From assembly GCA_025352885.1 (NCBI GenBank), contig JANXRZ010000110.1, positions 1-43,354 of the forward strand: DNA of 43,354 nucleotides, in the 5' to 3' direction. The number at the start of each line of letters is the position of its first letter. Positions within the stretch are counted from its first letter, which is position 1. The translations under genes were made by a program, and so were the position numbers. The stretch is from Pseudomonadota bacterium. GTDB taxonomy: Bacteria > Pseudomonadota > Gammaproteobacteria > Burkholderiales > SG8-39. The notes under the pieces were generated by a model. The model saw nothing but the letters and a program-made list of their open reading frames with translations. It did no database searches and was not told where the DNA came from. Shown piece by piece: positions 26,112 to 34,750 of this stretch.

Positions 26112-27155
26112 TTATCCCGCGAAGGATTCTTTGTTGGCCGCTTTGCTGCGCGCTTCGGCAAGCGAAACGATATTGCGCTTGACCAGATCGGTGAGGTTCT
26201 GGTCGAGCGTTTGCATGCCGTGCTGCGAACCGGTCTGGATCGCCGAGTACATCTGCGGGATCTTGGCCTCCCGGATGAGGTTGTTGATCGCGGGTGTGCC
26301 GATCATGATTTCATGCGCGGCAACGCGTCCGCCCCCGTCCTTGGTCTTGAGCAGCGTCTGCGAAATGATGGCGCGAAGCGAGGTCGAGATCATCGCGCGG
26401 ATCATGTCTTTTTCCGCCGCCGGGAAGACGTCGATGATCCGGTCGATGGTCTTCGCGGCAGACGAGGTGTGCAGCGTGCCGAACACCAAGTGGCCGGTCT
26501 CCGCGCCGGAGAGGGCGAGGCGGATGGTTTCCAAATCCCTCATCTCGCCCACGAGGATCACGTCCGGGTCTTCGCGCAGCGCGCTTCGCAGCGCGTTCGA
26601 GAAAGACAGCGTGTGCGGCCCGACCTCGCGCTGGTTGATGAGGCACTTCTTCGATTCGTGAACGAACTCGATCGGGTCCTCGATCGTGAGGATGTGGCCT
26701 TCCTCCGACTCGTTCTTGTGGTTGACCATTGCGGCGAGCGTCGTCGACTTGCCCGAGCCCGTGGGCCCTGTGACCAGCACGACGCCGCGAGGATAGTCAG
26801 AGATGTCCTTGAAGATCTTGGGCGCCTTGAGATCCTCGAGCGAGAGGATCTTGGAGGGGATCACGCGCATGACCGCGGCCGCGCCGCGCTGTTGCACAAA
26901 GGCATTTACGCGAAAGCGCGCGAGGTTCGGGATCGCAAAAGAGAAGTCGCACTCGAGGTTTTCCTCGTAGAACTTCCTCTGCCCGTCGTTCATGATGTCG
27001 TAGATCATCCCGTGGACGTCTTTGTGCTCCATCGCCGGGAGGTTGATGCGCTTCACGTCGCCGTGCACGCGGATCATCGGCGGCAGGCCCGAGGACAGGT
27101 GCAGGTCGGAGGCTTTGTTCTTGACTACGAAGGCAAGCAGCTCGGTCAGATCCAT
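26112..27155 (-). CDS. pilT: Type IV pilus retraction ATPase PilT
   Basis: PilT is the hexameric motor that depolymerises type IV pili for twitching motility. It has 347 residues, as usual. Visible are DLTELLAFVVKNKASDLHLSSGLPP, Walker A GPTGSGKST, Asp box TIEDPIEFVH, Walker B DVILVGEMRDLETI, His box GTLHTSSAAKTIDR and the C-terminal retraction motif written here AINNLIREAKIPQM (AIRNLIRE in the family, with Asn for Arg). The ATG at 27155 has a GGGGGAA purine run 5-11 bases upstream that belongs to a 14-bp palindrome. It is divergent from yggS. Confidence 0.96.
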   Translation of the reverse strand: MDLTELLAFVVKNKASDLHLSSGLPPMIRVHGDVKRINLPAMEHKDVHGMIYDIMNDGQRKFYEENLECDFSFAIPNLARFRVNAFVQQRGAAAVMRVIPSKILSLEDLKAPKIFKDISDYPRGVVLVTGPTGSGKSTTLAAMVNHKNESEEGHILTIEDPIEFVHESKKCLINQREVGPHTLSFSNALRSALREDPDVILVGEMRDLETIRLALSGAETGHLVFGTLHTSSAAKTIDRIIDVFPAAEKDMIRAMISTSLRAIISQTLLKTKDGGGRVAAHEIMIGTPAINNLIREAKIPQMYSAIQTGSQHGMQTLDQNLTDLVKRNIVSLAEARSKAANKESFAG

Positions 27156-27160
27156 TACAA

Positions 27161-27174
27161 TTCCCCCGGGGGAA
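27161..27174. repeat. Perfect 14-bp palindrome between pilT and yggS
   Basis: TTCCCCCGGGGGAA is its own reverse complement. It begins 5 bases upstream of the pilT ATG, so its purine half is the pilT ribosome binding site. It could be an operator or simply a folded leader. Confidence 0.6.
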
Positions 27175-27238
27175 AGTGAGGCGAAAGGTGGGGCGCGTTG
27201 ATGGTGTTGATTTGCGCGCGAATCGCGGGTGGAAAATT

Positions 27239-27952
27239 ATGGCGGCAATCGATGCTAACTTGCAAGCAGTCGCGGCGCGCATTCGCGATGCAGCGCGTGC
27301 TTGCGGACGCGATCCATCGGTCGTGCGCCTGCTCGCGGTAACCAAAACGGTGCCGCCCGCCGCAATCGAAGCGGCTTTCGCGGCCGGGCAACGCGGTTTC
27401 GGCGAGAACTACGTGCAGGAAGCGCTCGACAAGCAGTCCGCGCTTGCCGCCTCCGGCATAAAGTCACAAATCGAGTGGCACCTCATCGGGCCGCTCCAGA
27501 GCAACAAGACGCGTTCGGCGGCGGAATGCTTCGATTGGGTGCACACCATCGACCGGGAGAAAGTCGCACGCCGGTTGTCCGAAGCGCGCCCACCCGAGGC
27601 CGTTCCGCTCAATGTCCTTGTCCAGGTCAATGTTTCGGGCGAAGCGAGCAAAAGCGGCGTTGCGCCAGGCGAAGTGGCAGCGCTCGCTCGTGTCGTTGTG
27701 CAAATGCCCCGCTTGCGCCTGCGTGGCCTCATGGCGATTCCCGAGCCGACTTCGGATGCCACTGTCCAGCAAGCTCGTTTCGAATCCGTCCGCGCCCTCT
27801 TCGACCGGTTGAATGAAGAGGGCTACGCGCTCGACACCCTGTCCATGGGAATGTCGGAGGATCTCGAAGCAGCGGTTGCAGCGGGCTCCACCATGGTACG
27901 CGTCGGCACGGCCATCTTCGGCGTGCGGGCCCGGCAGCGGGCGGCCGCATGA
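27239..27952 (+). CDS. YggS-type pyridoxal-phosphate homeostasis protein
   Basis: This is a PLP-binding protein (PLPBP/COG0325) without known catalytic activity that buffers intracellular pyridoxal phosphate and affects amino-acid metabolism. It has 237 residues in a TIM-barrel fold. LLAVTKTVP holds the PLP lysine (Lys36), followed by GFGENYVQEA, WHLIGPLQSNKTR, VLVQVNVSGEASKSG, LRLRGLMAIP and SMGMSEDLEAAVAAGSTMVRVGTAIFG. A start at 27176 would add 21 unrelated residues, so the ATG at 27239 is chosen. The final codons overlap proC by four bases (ATGA), the classic yggS-proC-yggT order. Confidence 0.94.
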   Translation: MAAIDANLQAVAARIRDAARACGRDPSVVRLLAVTKTVPPAAIEAAFAAGQRGFGENYVQEALDKQSALAASGIKSQIEWHLIGPLQSNKTRSAAECFDWVHTIDREKVARRLSEARPPEAVPLNVLVQVNVSGEASKSGVAPGEVAALARVVVQMPRLRLRGLMAIPEPTSDATVQQARFESVRALFDRLNEEGYALDTLSMGMSEDLEAAVAAGSTMVRVGTAIFGVRARQRAAA

Positions 27953-28764
27953 AGATCGCTTTCCTAGGCGGCGGCAACATGGCCGGCGCGCTGATCGGCG
28001 GACTGGTCGCGAAGGGGTACTCGCCCGACGGGCTGTGTGCAGTGGAGATTTTCGCGGCGGCACGCGAGAGCCTAGCTGCGCGTTACAAGATTCGCGTGAC
28101 CGAATCGGTCGACGCCGAGGTCCTTGCGGCGGACACGATCGTACTCGCCGTAAAGCCGCAGGACATGCGCAAGGCGGTGGCTCCGTTGGCGGGCAAGCTC
28201 GGCTCGCAGCTCGTCATCAGCATCGCCGCGGGAATTCGCCTGGAAGACTTGTCGCGTTGGCTCGGCGGGTACCAGAAGCTCGTTCGTGTCATGCCAAATA
28301 CGCCGGCGCTCATCGGAGCGGGAATTGCCGGACTGTATGCAGGCGACCAGGTCGGCGAGGAAGAACGGCGCCGGGCCGAAAGCATCCTCGGCGCGGTCGG
28401 CAAGACCGTATGGGTGAACGAGGAGGCGCTGATCGACCCGGTCACCGCCGTCTCGGGCAGCGGCCCGGCCTATGTCTTTTATTTCATCGAGTCGCTAGAG
28501 AAAGCCGGCATCGCGCTGGGGTTGGACGCGGCGGCCGCGCGCTTGCTCGCGATCGAAACTTTCGTTGGCGCGGCGCGCCTTGCCGCCGAAAGCGCCGAGC
28601 CGCCCGGCACGCTGCGCGAGCGCGTGACGTCCAAAGGCGGCACCACGGAGGCTGCCCTCAAGGTGTTCGGCGAAGAGGACCTCGCCGCGCGCATTGCCAA
28701 AGGGCTCAAGGCCGCGAGCGACCGCGGCGCGGAGCTGGGCCGGCTGCTCGGCAAGGACGAGTAG
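27949..28764 (+). CDS. proC: Pyrroline-5-carboxylate reductase
   Basis: This enzyme reduces 1-pyrroline-5-carboxylate to L-proline with NAD(P)H, the last step of proline synthesis. It has 271 residues. The N-terminal Rossmann motif is FLGGGNMAGALIGGL, then VLAVKPQDM and VRVMPNTPALIGAG; the C-terminal dimerisation domain has AVSGSGPAYVFYFIESLEKAG and TSKGGTTEAALKVF, the substrate-binding signature. All are complete. It is co-transcribed with yggS upstream (4-nt overlap) and yggT downstream (4 nt apart). Confidence 0.97.
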   Translation: MKIAFLGGGNMAGALIGGLVAKGYSPDGLCAVEIFAAARESLAARYKIRVTESVDAEVLAADTIVLAVKPQDMRKAVAPLAGKLGSQLVISIAAGIRLEDLSRWLGGYQKLVRVMPNTPALIGAGIAGLYAGDQVGEEERRRAESILGAVGKTVWVNEEALIDPVTAVSGSGPAYVFYFIESLEKAGIALGLDAAAARLLAIETFVGAARLAAESAEPPGTLRERVTSKGGTTEAALKVFGEEDLAARIAKGLKAASDRGAELGRLLGKDE

Positions 28765-28768
28765 TCGC

Positions 28769-29338
28769 ATGCTTACCCAAATTCTCGAGTTCCTGGTCGA
28801 TTCGATCTCGGGTTTTCTCGTCTTCCTGCTGCTCGCCCGGTTTCATTTCCAGTGGCTGCGCGTGACCTTTCGCAACCAGCTGGGCGAATTCGTTATCGCG
28901 CTCACCAACTGGATCGTGATGCCCGCTCGGCGGATCGTTCCAGCGGTGGCCGGCTTCGACCTGCCGACGTTCCTGGTTGCATTGATCGTGCAGGCGGCGA
29001 CGCTTTTCCTCGTCTACCTGCTGCGCGGGTCCGATCCGTCACTTCTCGCGGCGGGAGCGCCGGTCCTGTTCGGGCTGGCGTTGCTCGACCTGCTGCGCTT
29101 CAGCGTATACATCCTGATCTTCGCCCTGATCGTGCAGGCCGTTCTGTCGTGGACGAATCCGTATTCCTCGATGGGCACGACATTCGACGCGATGGTGCGG
29201 CCCTTCCTGCGCCCGATCCGGCGCGTGGTGCCACCGATCTCCAACATCGACTTGTCGCCGCTGGTTTTGCTCATCCTGCTGCAGGTCCTGCTCATCCCGC
29301 TCGCCTACGGGCGGGCGCTCGTGGCGGGGCTCATCTGA
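28769..29338 (+). CDS. YggT family integral membrane protein
   Basis: This 189-residue protein has two YggT repeats, each a pair of transmembrane helices: about 1-30 and 65-90, then 100-130 and 165-189. Each repeat has the typical turn, ALTNWIVMPARRIVPAVAGFDLPTF and RPFLRPIRRVVPPISNIDLSPLV. Bacterial YggT is implicated in osmotic/ion stress and its plastid homologue in cytochrome assembly, but the molecular role is open. The ATG at 28769 follows the proC stop by 4 nt. It ends 38 nt before the FAD oxidase gene, so read-through into the redox module is possible. Confidence 0.93.
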   Translation: MLTQILEFLVDSISGFLVFLLLARFHFQWLRVTFRNQLGEFVIALTNWIVMPARRIVPAVAGFDLPTFLVALIVQAATLFLVYLLRGSDPSLLAAGAPVLFGLALLDLLRFSVYILIFALIVQAVLSWTNPYSSMGTTFDAMVRPFLRPIRRVVPPISNIDLSPLVLLILLQVLLIPLAYGRALVAGLI

Positions 29339-29376
29339 CCGCGGTTGCCTGGTACCAGGCGAAGGCTGGGCACCTC

Positions 29377-30930
29377 ATGTTCGAAGAAGTCGCGCCCGGC
29401 ACGCTGGGGGCGTGTCACGTTGCGCCCGACGCGCTGCAAGGCATCAAGCGGCAGCAAACCAACCCGGGAAGATGGCGGGGCGAGCCTTGGGGCACCTTTG
29501 TGGCGGATCTGCGCGCCGACGGCGTGGAGATTTCCGAATCGATGGCCGCTCGCGGCGCTTATGCGACCGACGCTGGCGGGACGGCATACGGGTTGCCGCA
29601 CGGCGTCGTGCTCGCCCGCAGTGCCGCACAGGTCGCAGCCTTGCTGAAGGCCGCACAGCGCCATCGTGTCCCCGTCACAGTCCGTGGGGGCGGCCTCACG
29701 ACTGAGGGGGAGTCGGTCGCCTTTGGCGGCGTACTGCTCGACATGACCGGCATGAGCCGGGTGCTGGAAATCGATCCGCACACGATGACCGTGCGCACGC
29801 AGGCGGGCATTTTCTGGCACAGCCTGGCCGAGGAACTGCGCCGCGAGAAGCTCGACTACCTGTCTGCGCCCCTCAACCTCACTTCCTCGGTCGGCGGGAC
29901 GCTGGGCGTGGGCGGCATCGACGTGAACTCACCGCGCCTGGGGTGCAGCGCGGACCAGGCGGTGGCGCTCCAGGTCGTCACGCCAACCGGCGACATCGTC
30001 GAGTGCTCCGACACGGAAAATGCCGCGCTGTTCGAGCGCGTGATCCTGGGTTACGGGCAGTTCGGTGTCATCACCGAGGCGACCTTGAAAGTCCGTCCCT
30101 ACACGCCGTTGCGCATGCATTACTACTATTACTCGTCGCTGCGGATCGCGATCGAAGACCTGCAAATGATCGACCGCAACGGCGCAAGCGACTATTCCGG
30201 GATCCTCACGATCCTCGACTGCGCCGTAAACCTGCTGGTGGCGTTCGATTCACCCGAGCGCGAAGAAGCCTTCCGCAAGCAGTGGGCCTCGAAGTTGCGC
30301 GGGCACGGCGAGTTCGGGTTCGCACTGCGCATGCTGGCCCGGTATGCGCTGCGGCCCTGGAGGCTTGGCGAGGCGTGGTACCTGCTGCAACGAAAGCGCG
30401 AGCTTTTCCCCGAGTTGCAACGTTCCGAATACATGCGCGACGGCACGATGCTCGATCGCACGGTGGTCTTCTCACGCGCCGTCTGGAAGTTCTGGGGCGG
30501 GCGCCAAATGGTGATCCCGGATCTCGCGACCAGCGCTGGAAAATTCGTCGAAGCCGTCGAGCGCGGCAATGCCGTGTGCCGAAAATATTTCCCGCATTAC
30601 ACCCTGTACTGCGTGGGTATCCGCTTGCGGCCCGAGCACCGGGAACATTACGAGATGTCGTGTATCCCGCCGGATGCCGAGGGGTGGGCGTACGGATGCG
30701 AGTTCGAGCCGGTCACCAACGGGCGGACTTACAGCCGGGACCACCTCCAAGCGTTCAAGAACGCGATCTACGACATCGGCGTGGACATGGGCGCGAGCTA
30801 TTACCGCTTCGGCGGCATGATGAAAGGCTACATCCGCCGGGTGTTCGGCGATGCGCTTGTGGACCGTCACCTGGCGATGAAGCGCAAGGCCGATCCCGCC
30901 ATGATCCTCAACCGCGACGTGATCTTCTGA
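29377..30930 (+). CDS. VAO-type FAD-linked oxidase, first gene of a redox module
   Basis: This is a 517-residue FAD-dependent oxidoreductase of the vanillyl-alcohol-oxidase superfamily. The FAD_binding_4 domain (about 75-240) shows VPVTVRGGGLTTEGES, SSVGGTLGVGGIDVNSPRLG and GYGQFGVITEATLKV, a pattern nearest the cytokinin-dehydrogenase/gulonolactone-oxidase branch. The usual His for covalent FAD attachment in that loop is not seen (GGL instead). The C-terminal substrate domain has no recognised signature and ends KRKADPAMILNRDVIF, similar to other VAO C-termini. The substrate is unknown. The frame is open upstream into yggT, but the ATG at 29377, with AAGG about 11 bases upstream, is the only convincing start. 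Its stop overlaps the next ATG (TGATG), so it probably hands electrons to the Fe-S protein encoded there. Confidence 0.88.
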   Translation: MFEEVAPGTLGACHVAPDALQGIKRQQTNPGRWRGEPWGTFVADLRADGVEISESMAARGAYATDAGGTAYGLPHGVVLARSAAQVAALLKAAQRHRVPVTVRGGGLTTEGESVAFGGVLLDMTGMSRVLEIDPHTMTVRTQAGIFWHSLAEELRREKLDYLSAPLNLTSSVGGTLGVGGIDVNSPRLGCSADQAVALQVVTPTGDIVECSDTENAALFERVILGYGQFGVITEATLKVRPYTPLRMHYYYYSSLRIAIEDLQMIDRNGASDYSGILTILDCAVNLLVAFDSPEREEAFRKQWASKLRGHGEFGFALRMLARYALRPWRLGEAWYLLQRKRELFPELQRSEYMRDGTMLDRTVVFSRAVWKFWGGRQMVIPDLATSAGKFVEAVERGNAVCRKYFPHYTLYCVGIRLRPEHREHYEMSCIPPDAEGWAYGCEFEPVTNGRTYSRDHLQAFKNAIYDIGVDMGASYYRFGGMMKGYIRRVFGDALVDRHLAMKRKADPAMILNRDVIF

Positions 30931-31856
30931 TGTTCGGCGGCGAGAAACACTCGACCGGGCGCAAAGATCACGCCGAGTGCAGCGGCTGCAGCCTTTGCCT
31001 GCTCGTGTGCCCGGCCTGGCGCAGCGCGCACGATCCCCGCATGACGCCTGAGGGTCGCGCCAAGGCGCTGCAGCACGGTGCGACGGCGGCCGACCTCGCC
31101 GGGTCGCTCGAGTCCTGCGTACTCTGCGGCGCTTGCGAACCGGTGTGTCCGGAGAACATCGACCTCGTGGGTATGACGCTCGATCTGCGCGCGCGCATCG
31201 CAGACACCGAGGCAGTCGAAGCAACGAACCGGCGCATGGCCGAACCCGACACACCGCATGCGCCTGCTGGAACCGCATCGGACACCGTGTTGATTCCGGG
31301 CCGTGCGCTAAGTGCTGACGCAGATGCGCTTCGGCGGGCCCTCCAATTGATCGAAGGCACGGCTTGCGGGGACGAGGGCGCCGATATCCTGGCGGCGTTC
31401 GCAGCCGGCGTCCCGATTCCGCCAGCGCGGCGCGAACGCTTTCTGAAGGGGCTGCGGCGCGCGCGCACGATTGTCGTGGAGGATGGCTTGTGGCTGCGGC
31501 CCCTTGCACAGTGGCTACCGGGCATGCGGGTGGCCGGCCTGGGCGAAGCGCTGAGCAATCTGCCGTCGGTGCGTGCAGGGGTGCGCAAGTCCGACTTGTA
31601 CGTCATCGAGCCGCGTGCGTACCACGCCGATTACGAACGGCTTGTGAAGCATTACGACCGCTTGCGCGCCGATCGGGACTGCGCATTCAACCTCGACCTC
31701 CAGCGCATCGCGATTCCCGCGGCCGGGCAGGCCGAATGGATCCTGAAAGGGCTCGAAGTCGACCGGATCGTGGTCGAGCGGCTGGACGACGCGGCCGCTT
31801 TTGCGGGCGCATGCGCGCTTCCGGTGGTTCACGTGGCGCAATTGGCGGATCATTAG
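30930..31856 (+). CDS. Dicluster 4Fe-4S protein with unrecognised C-terminal domain
   Basis: This is a 308-residue cytoplasmic electron carrier. The N-terminal 85 residues hold two complete cluster motifs, CSGCSLCLLVCP and CVLCGACEPVCP, spaced as in GlcF/HdrC-type dicluster domains. Residues about 100-308 match nothing I recognise. They lack the CCG cysteine pairs expected in GlcF or HdrD and hold only three scattered cysteines. Hydrophobic spans are absent. The start codon overlaps the FAD oxidase stop, and the flavoprotein gene follows 23 nt later, so the protein most likely shuttles electrons between the two flavoproteins or from them to another acceptor. Function beyond that is inference. 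Confidence 0.85.
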   Translation: MFGGEKHSTGRKDHAECSGCSLCLLVCPAWRSAHDPRMTPEGRAKALQHGATAADLAGSLESCVLCGACEPVCPENIDLVGMTLDLRARIADTEAVEATNRRMAEPDTPHAPAGTASDTVLIPGRALSADADALRRALQLIEGTACGDEGADILAAFAAGVPIPPARRERFLKGLRRARTIVVEDGLWLRPLAQWLPGMRVAGLGEALSNLPSVRAGVRKSDLYVIEPRAYHADYERLVKHYDRLRADRDCAFNLDLQRIAIPAAGQAEWILKGLEVDRIVVERLDDAAAFAGACALPVVHVAQLADH

Positions 31857-31879
31857 CGCCATGAAAAGAGGGAGTCCCC

Positions 31880-33088
31880 ATGCGCTCGGTTGACGTCGTC
31901 ATTGTGGGCGCCAGCCTGTCGGCCGCAGCGGCGGCAAAGCGCCTGACCGATGCCGGGCTCGAGACGGTCGTGCTCGAAAGGAAGGAACTGCCACGCCACA
32001 AGATCTGCAGCGGCATCCTGTCGCCGCGCGGCCACCGGTTCCTCCTCGAGAATTTCGGCCCGCTCCCGAGGGAGGCCCTGCATGAGCCCACGTCCTGCCG
32101 TGGCGTGACCTTCCATTTCCCGTCGATGGTCTCGCTGTCGATGGACTTTTTTGGCGGCACGACGCCTCACCTGCATCGAAAGTATTCCGACTACTGGGCG
32201 ATCAAGCGCAGCGGCGCCGAGATCCACGACCAGACGTCCTTCGCGGGCCTCGAGGACCGCGGCGACCACGTGCTTGTGCATGCGAGAAAGAAAGGTGAGC
32301 CGATCGAATACCGCGCCCGCCACGTGATCGGCGCGGACGGGCCGAGCTCGCTCGTGACCCGCGCGATCTACCCCGACTACCCGCAACAGATCCCATGGTT
32401 CTTCGTGGGGCAGAAGTTTCACGCGATCATCGACTGCCCGCTGGATGAGCAGTACTTCCATTTCTGGTTCCATCCGGGCCTCGGCCACTACACCTGGAGT
32501 CACGCCCGGGATGGCAAGCAGATCGTCGGGGTGGGATTCAAGCGCGGTGACAATTTCGCCAAGAAGCATGCGAACGTCGTCAGCTACCTTTCGGAAAAGC
32601 ATGGGGTGCGGCTGGAGACCCACACAGACGACGAAGGATGCGCGGAGAATTTCGGCCCGTCGCTCATCAACCGCTACGTGTTCGGCAAGGGCAACGTGCT
32701 GGTCACCGGCCAGGCGGCGGGATTCCTCAACATGATCGGCGAAGGCATGAGCTGCGCGCTGCATTCGGGTGCGATCAGCGGCGAGGCGGTCGTGGAGGCG
32801 CGCCTGCGCAATCGCCCGGTGCAGGAAACCTATCGCAAGATGATCGCTTCCGAGGTCCGGCGCACGACCGACCAGTGGAACCCGCTGAAGATTGCCTTCG
32901 ACAAGCCGCACGAAGCCGATTTTCCCGCCGCCCTGATGGCGCTCGGGTGGAAAGACCGCGCCAAGGTGCTCCGCGACATGTGGCGGTTCGTCGTGCTCTA
33001 CAAGGAATTCAACTGGGGCCGGCAGATTTTCCGCGAGATGCTGCAGCGGCGGATGCTCGGCGGGTATTCGGCACAACGCTGGTTGTAG
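31880..33088 (+). CDS. Geranylgeranyl-reductase-like FAD-dependent oxidoreductase
   Basis: This is a 402-residue flavoprotein of the geranylgeranyl reductase/FAD-dependent hydroxylase superfamily. It opens VDVVIVGASLSAAAAAKRL, where the dinucleotide-binding fingerprint GxGxxG is degenerate (GASLSA). It retains a KxCSG motif (HKICSG) near residue 36 and VIGADGPSS in the middle. The motif usually read GDAAG appears as GQAAGF, followed by the family-typical IGEGMSCALHSG. The C-terminal third is rich in Trp/Lys/Arg with no known domain. GAGGGA about seven bases before the ATG supports the start. It ends the redox module, followed by the tandem hairpin repeat and the aceA terminator. Reaction unknown; reduction of an isoprenoid or oxidation of an aromatic are both possible. 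Confidence 0.85.
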   Translation: MRSVDVVIVGASLSAAAAAKRLTDAGLETVVLERKELPRHKICSGILSPRGHRFLLENFGPLPREALHEPTSCRGVTFHFPSMVSLSMDFFGGTTPHLHRKYSDYWAIKRSGAEIHDQTSFAGLEDRGDHVLVHARKKGEPIEYRARHVIGADGPSSLVTRAIYPDYPQQIPWFFVGQKFHAIIDCPLDEQYFHFWFHPGLGHYTWSHARDGKQIVGVGFKRGDNFAKKHANVVSYLSEKHGVRLETHTDDEGCAENFGPSLINRYVFGKGNVLVTGQAAGFLNMIGEGMSCALHSGAISGEAVVEARLRNRPVQETYRKMIASEVRRTTDQWNPLKIAFDKPHEADFPAALMALGWKDRAKVLRDMWRFVVLYKEFNWGRQIFREMLQRRMLGGYSAQRWL

Positions 33089-33093
33089 AAAGG

Positions 33094-33169
33094 AAGGGGC
33101 TGTGCCCCTCCTCAGACCTCCCCGCGAGAAGTAAGGGGCTGTGCCCCTCCTCAGACTTCCCCGCGAAAA
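33094..33169. repeat. Two tandem copies of a 37-nt hairpin-forming repeat
   Basis: Copies at 33094-33130 and 33133-33169 match at 35 of 37 positions, with a 39-nt period. Each contains AGGGGC TGT GCCCCT, a 6-bp stem with a 3-base loop, followed by CCTCAGAC and CCCCGCGA. They lie directly after the flavoprotein stop and may terminate transcription on the plus strand or be a dispersed palindromic repeat. Confidence 0.85.
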
Positions 33170-33195
33170 ACCCGCCGCACCCGTAGGCGCGGCGG
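33166..33195 (-). terminator. Intrinsic terminator of aceA
   Basis: On the minus strand: stem CCGCCGC / GCGGCGG around a 10-base loop, then G and TTTTT. The hairpin occupies 33172-33195 and the T run 33166-33170, 32 nt after the aceA stop. A textbook rho-independent terminator. Confidence 0.8.
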
Positions 33196-33227
33196 TTGCC
33201 TCGTCCTCCTGCCATGCTTTCCGGGGG

Positions 33228-34541
<1,314 letters not shown>

Positions 34542-34750
34542 GGTCTTCCTCTTGTTGGGTGGTAGCGGGGTGAATTGATGCACCACGATATCGTCCGTGC
34601 GTCATGCGCCGCAACAAAAAGGTTCACATAGGACAATTCTGTTATTTCAACAGCTTAGAGTGTAACGAAGCTCGCTTTTTTCAGATGGCGGTAGAGGCTT
34701 TCAGTTTTTTGCGCGCCGCAAAAGAACAATTGGTGCGCAGCGAAGGCTCT
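34542..34750 (-). promoter_or_regulatory. aceA upstream regulatory region
   Basis: This 209-nt non-coding gap follows rodA. It includes a near-perfect interrupted dyad at 34580-34600 with the 10-bp palindrome ACGATATCGT (34585-34594) flanked by GCAC and GTGC, about 45 nt from the aceA start; a CTGTT / AACAG hairpin at 34639-34653; and the 7-bp stem TTTTGCG / CGCAAAA at 34707-34723 just past rodA. No promoter with both good hexamers stands out on the minus strand; TTACAC and TTGAAA are possible -35 elements. The dyad is a candidate operator. Confidence 0.5.

Noticed and set aside
26079-27179. Plus-strand frame of 366 codons opposite pilT
   Set aside because: No start context or motif; pilT is complete on the other strand.
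4560-30930. Functional link between the LOG-family gene and the cytokinin-dehydrogenase-like oxidase as a cytokinin pathway
   Set aside because: They are 24 kb apart in different operons, both families are broad, and no isopentenyltransferase is present. The resemblance is too loose.
33094-33169. CRISPR array
   Set aside because: Only two repeat copies separated by 2 nt, with no spacer-sized intervals and no cas genes.
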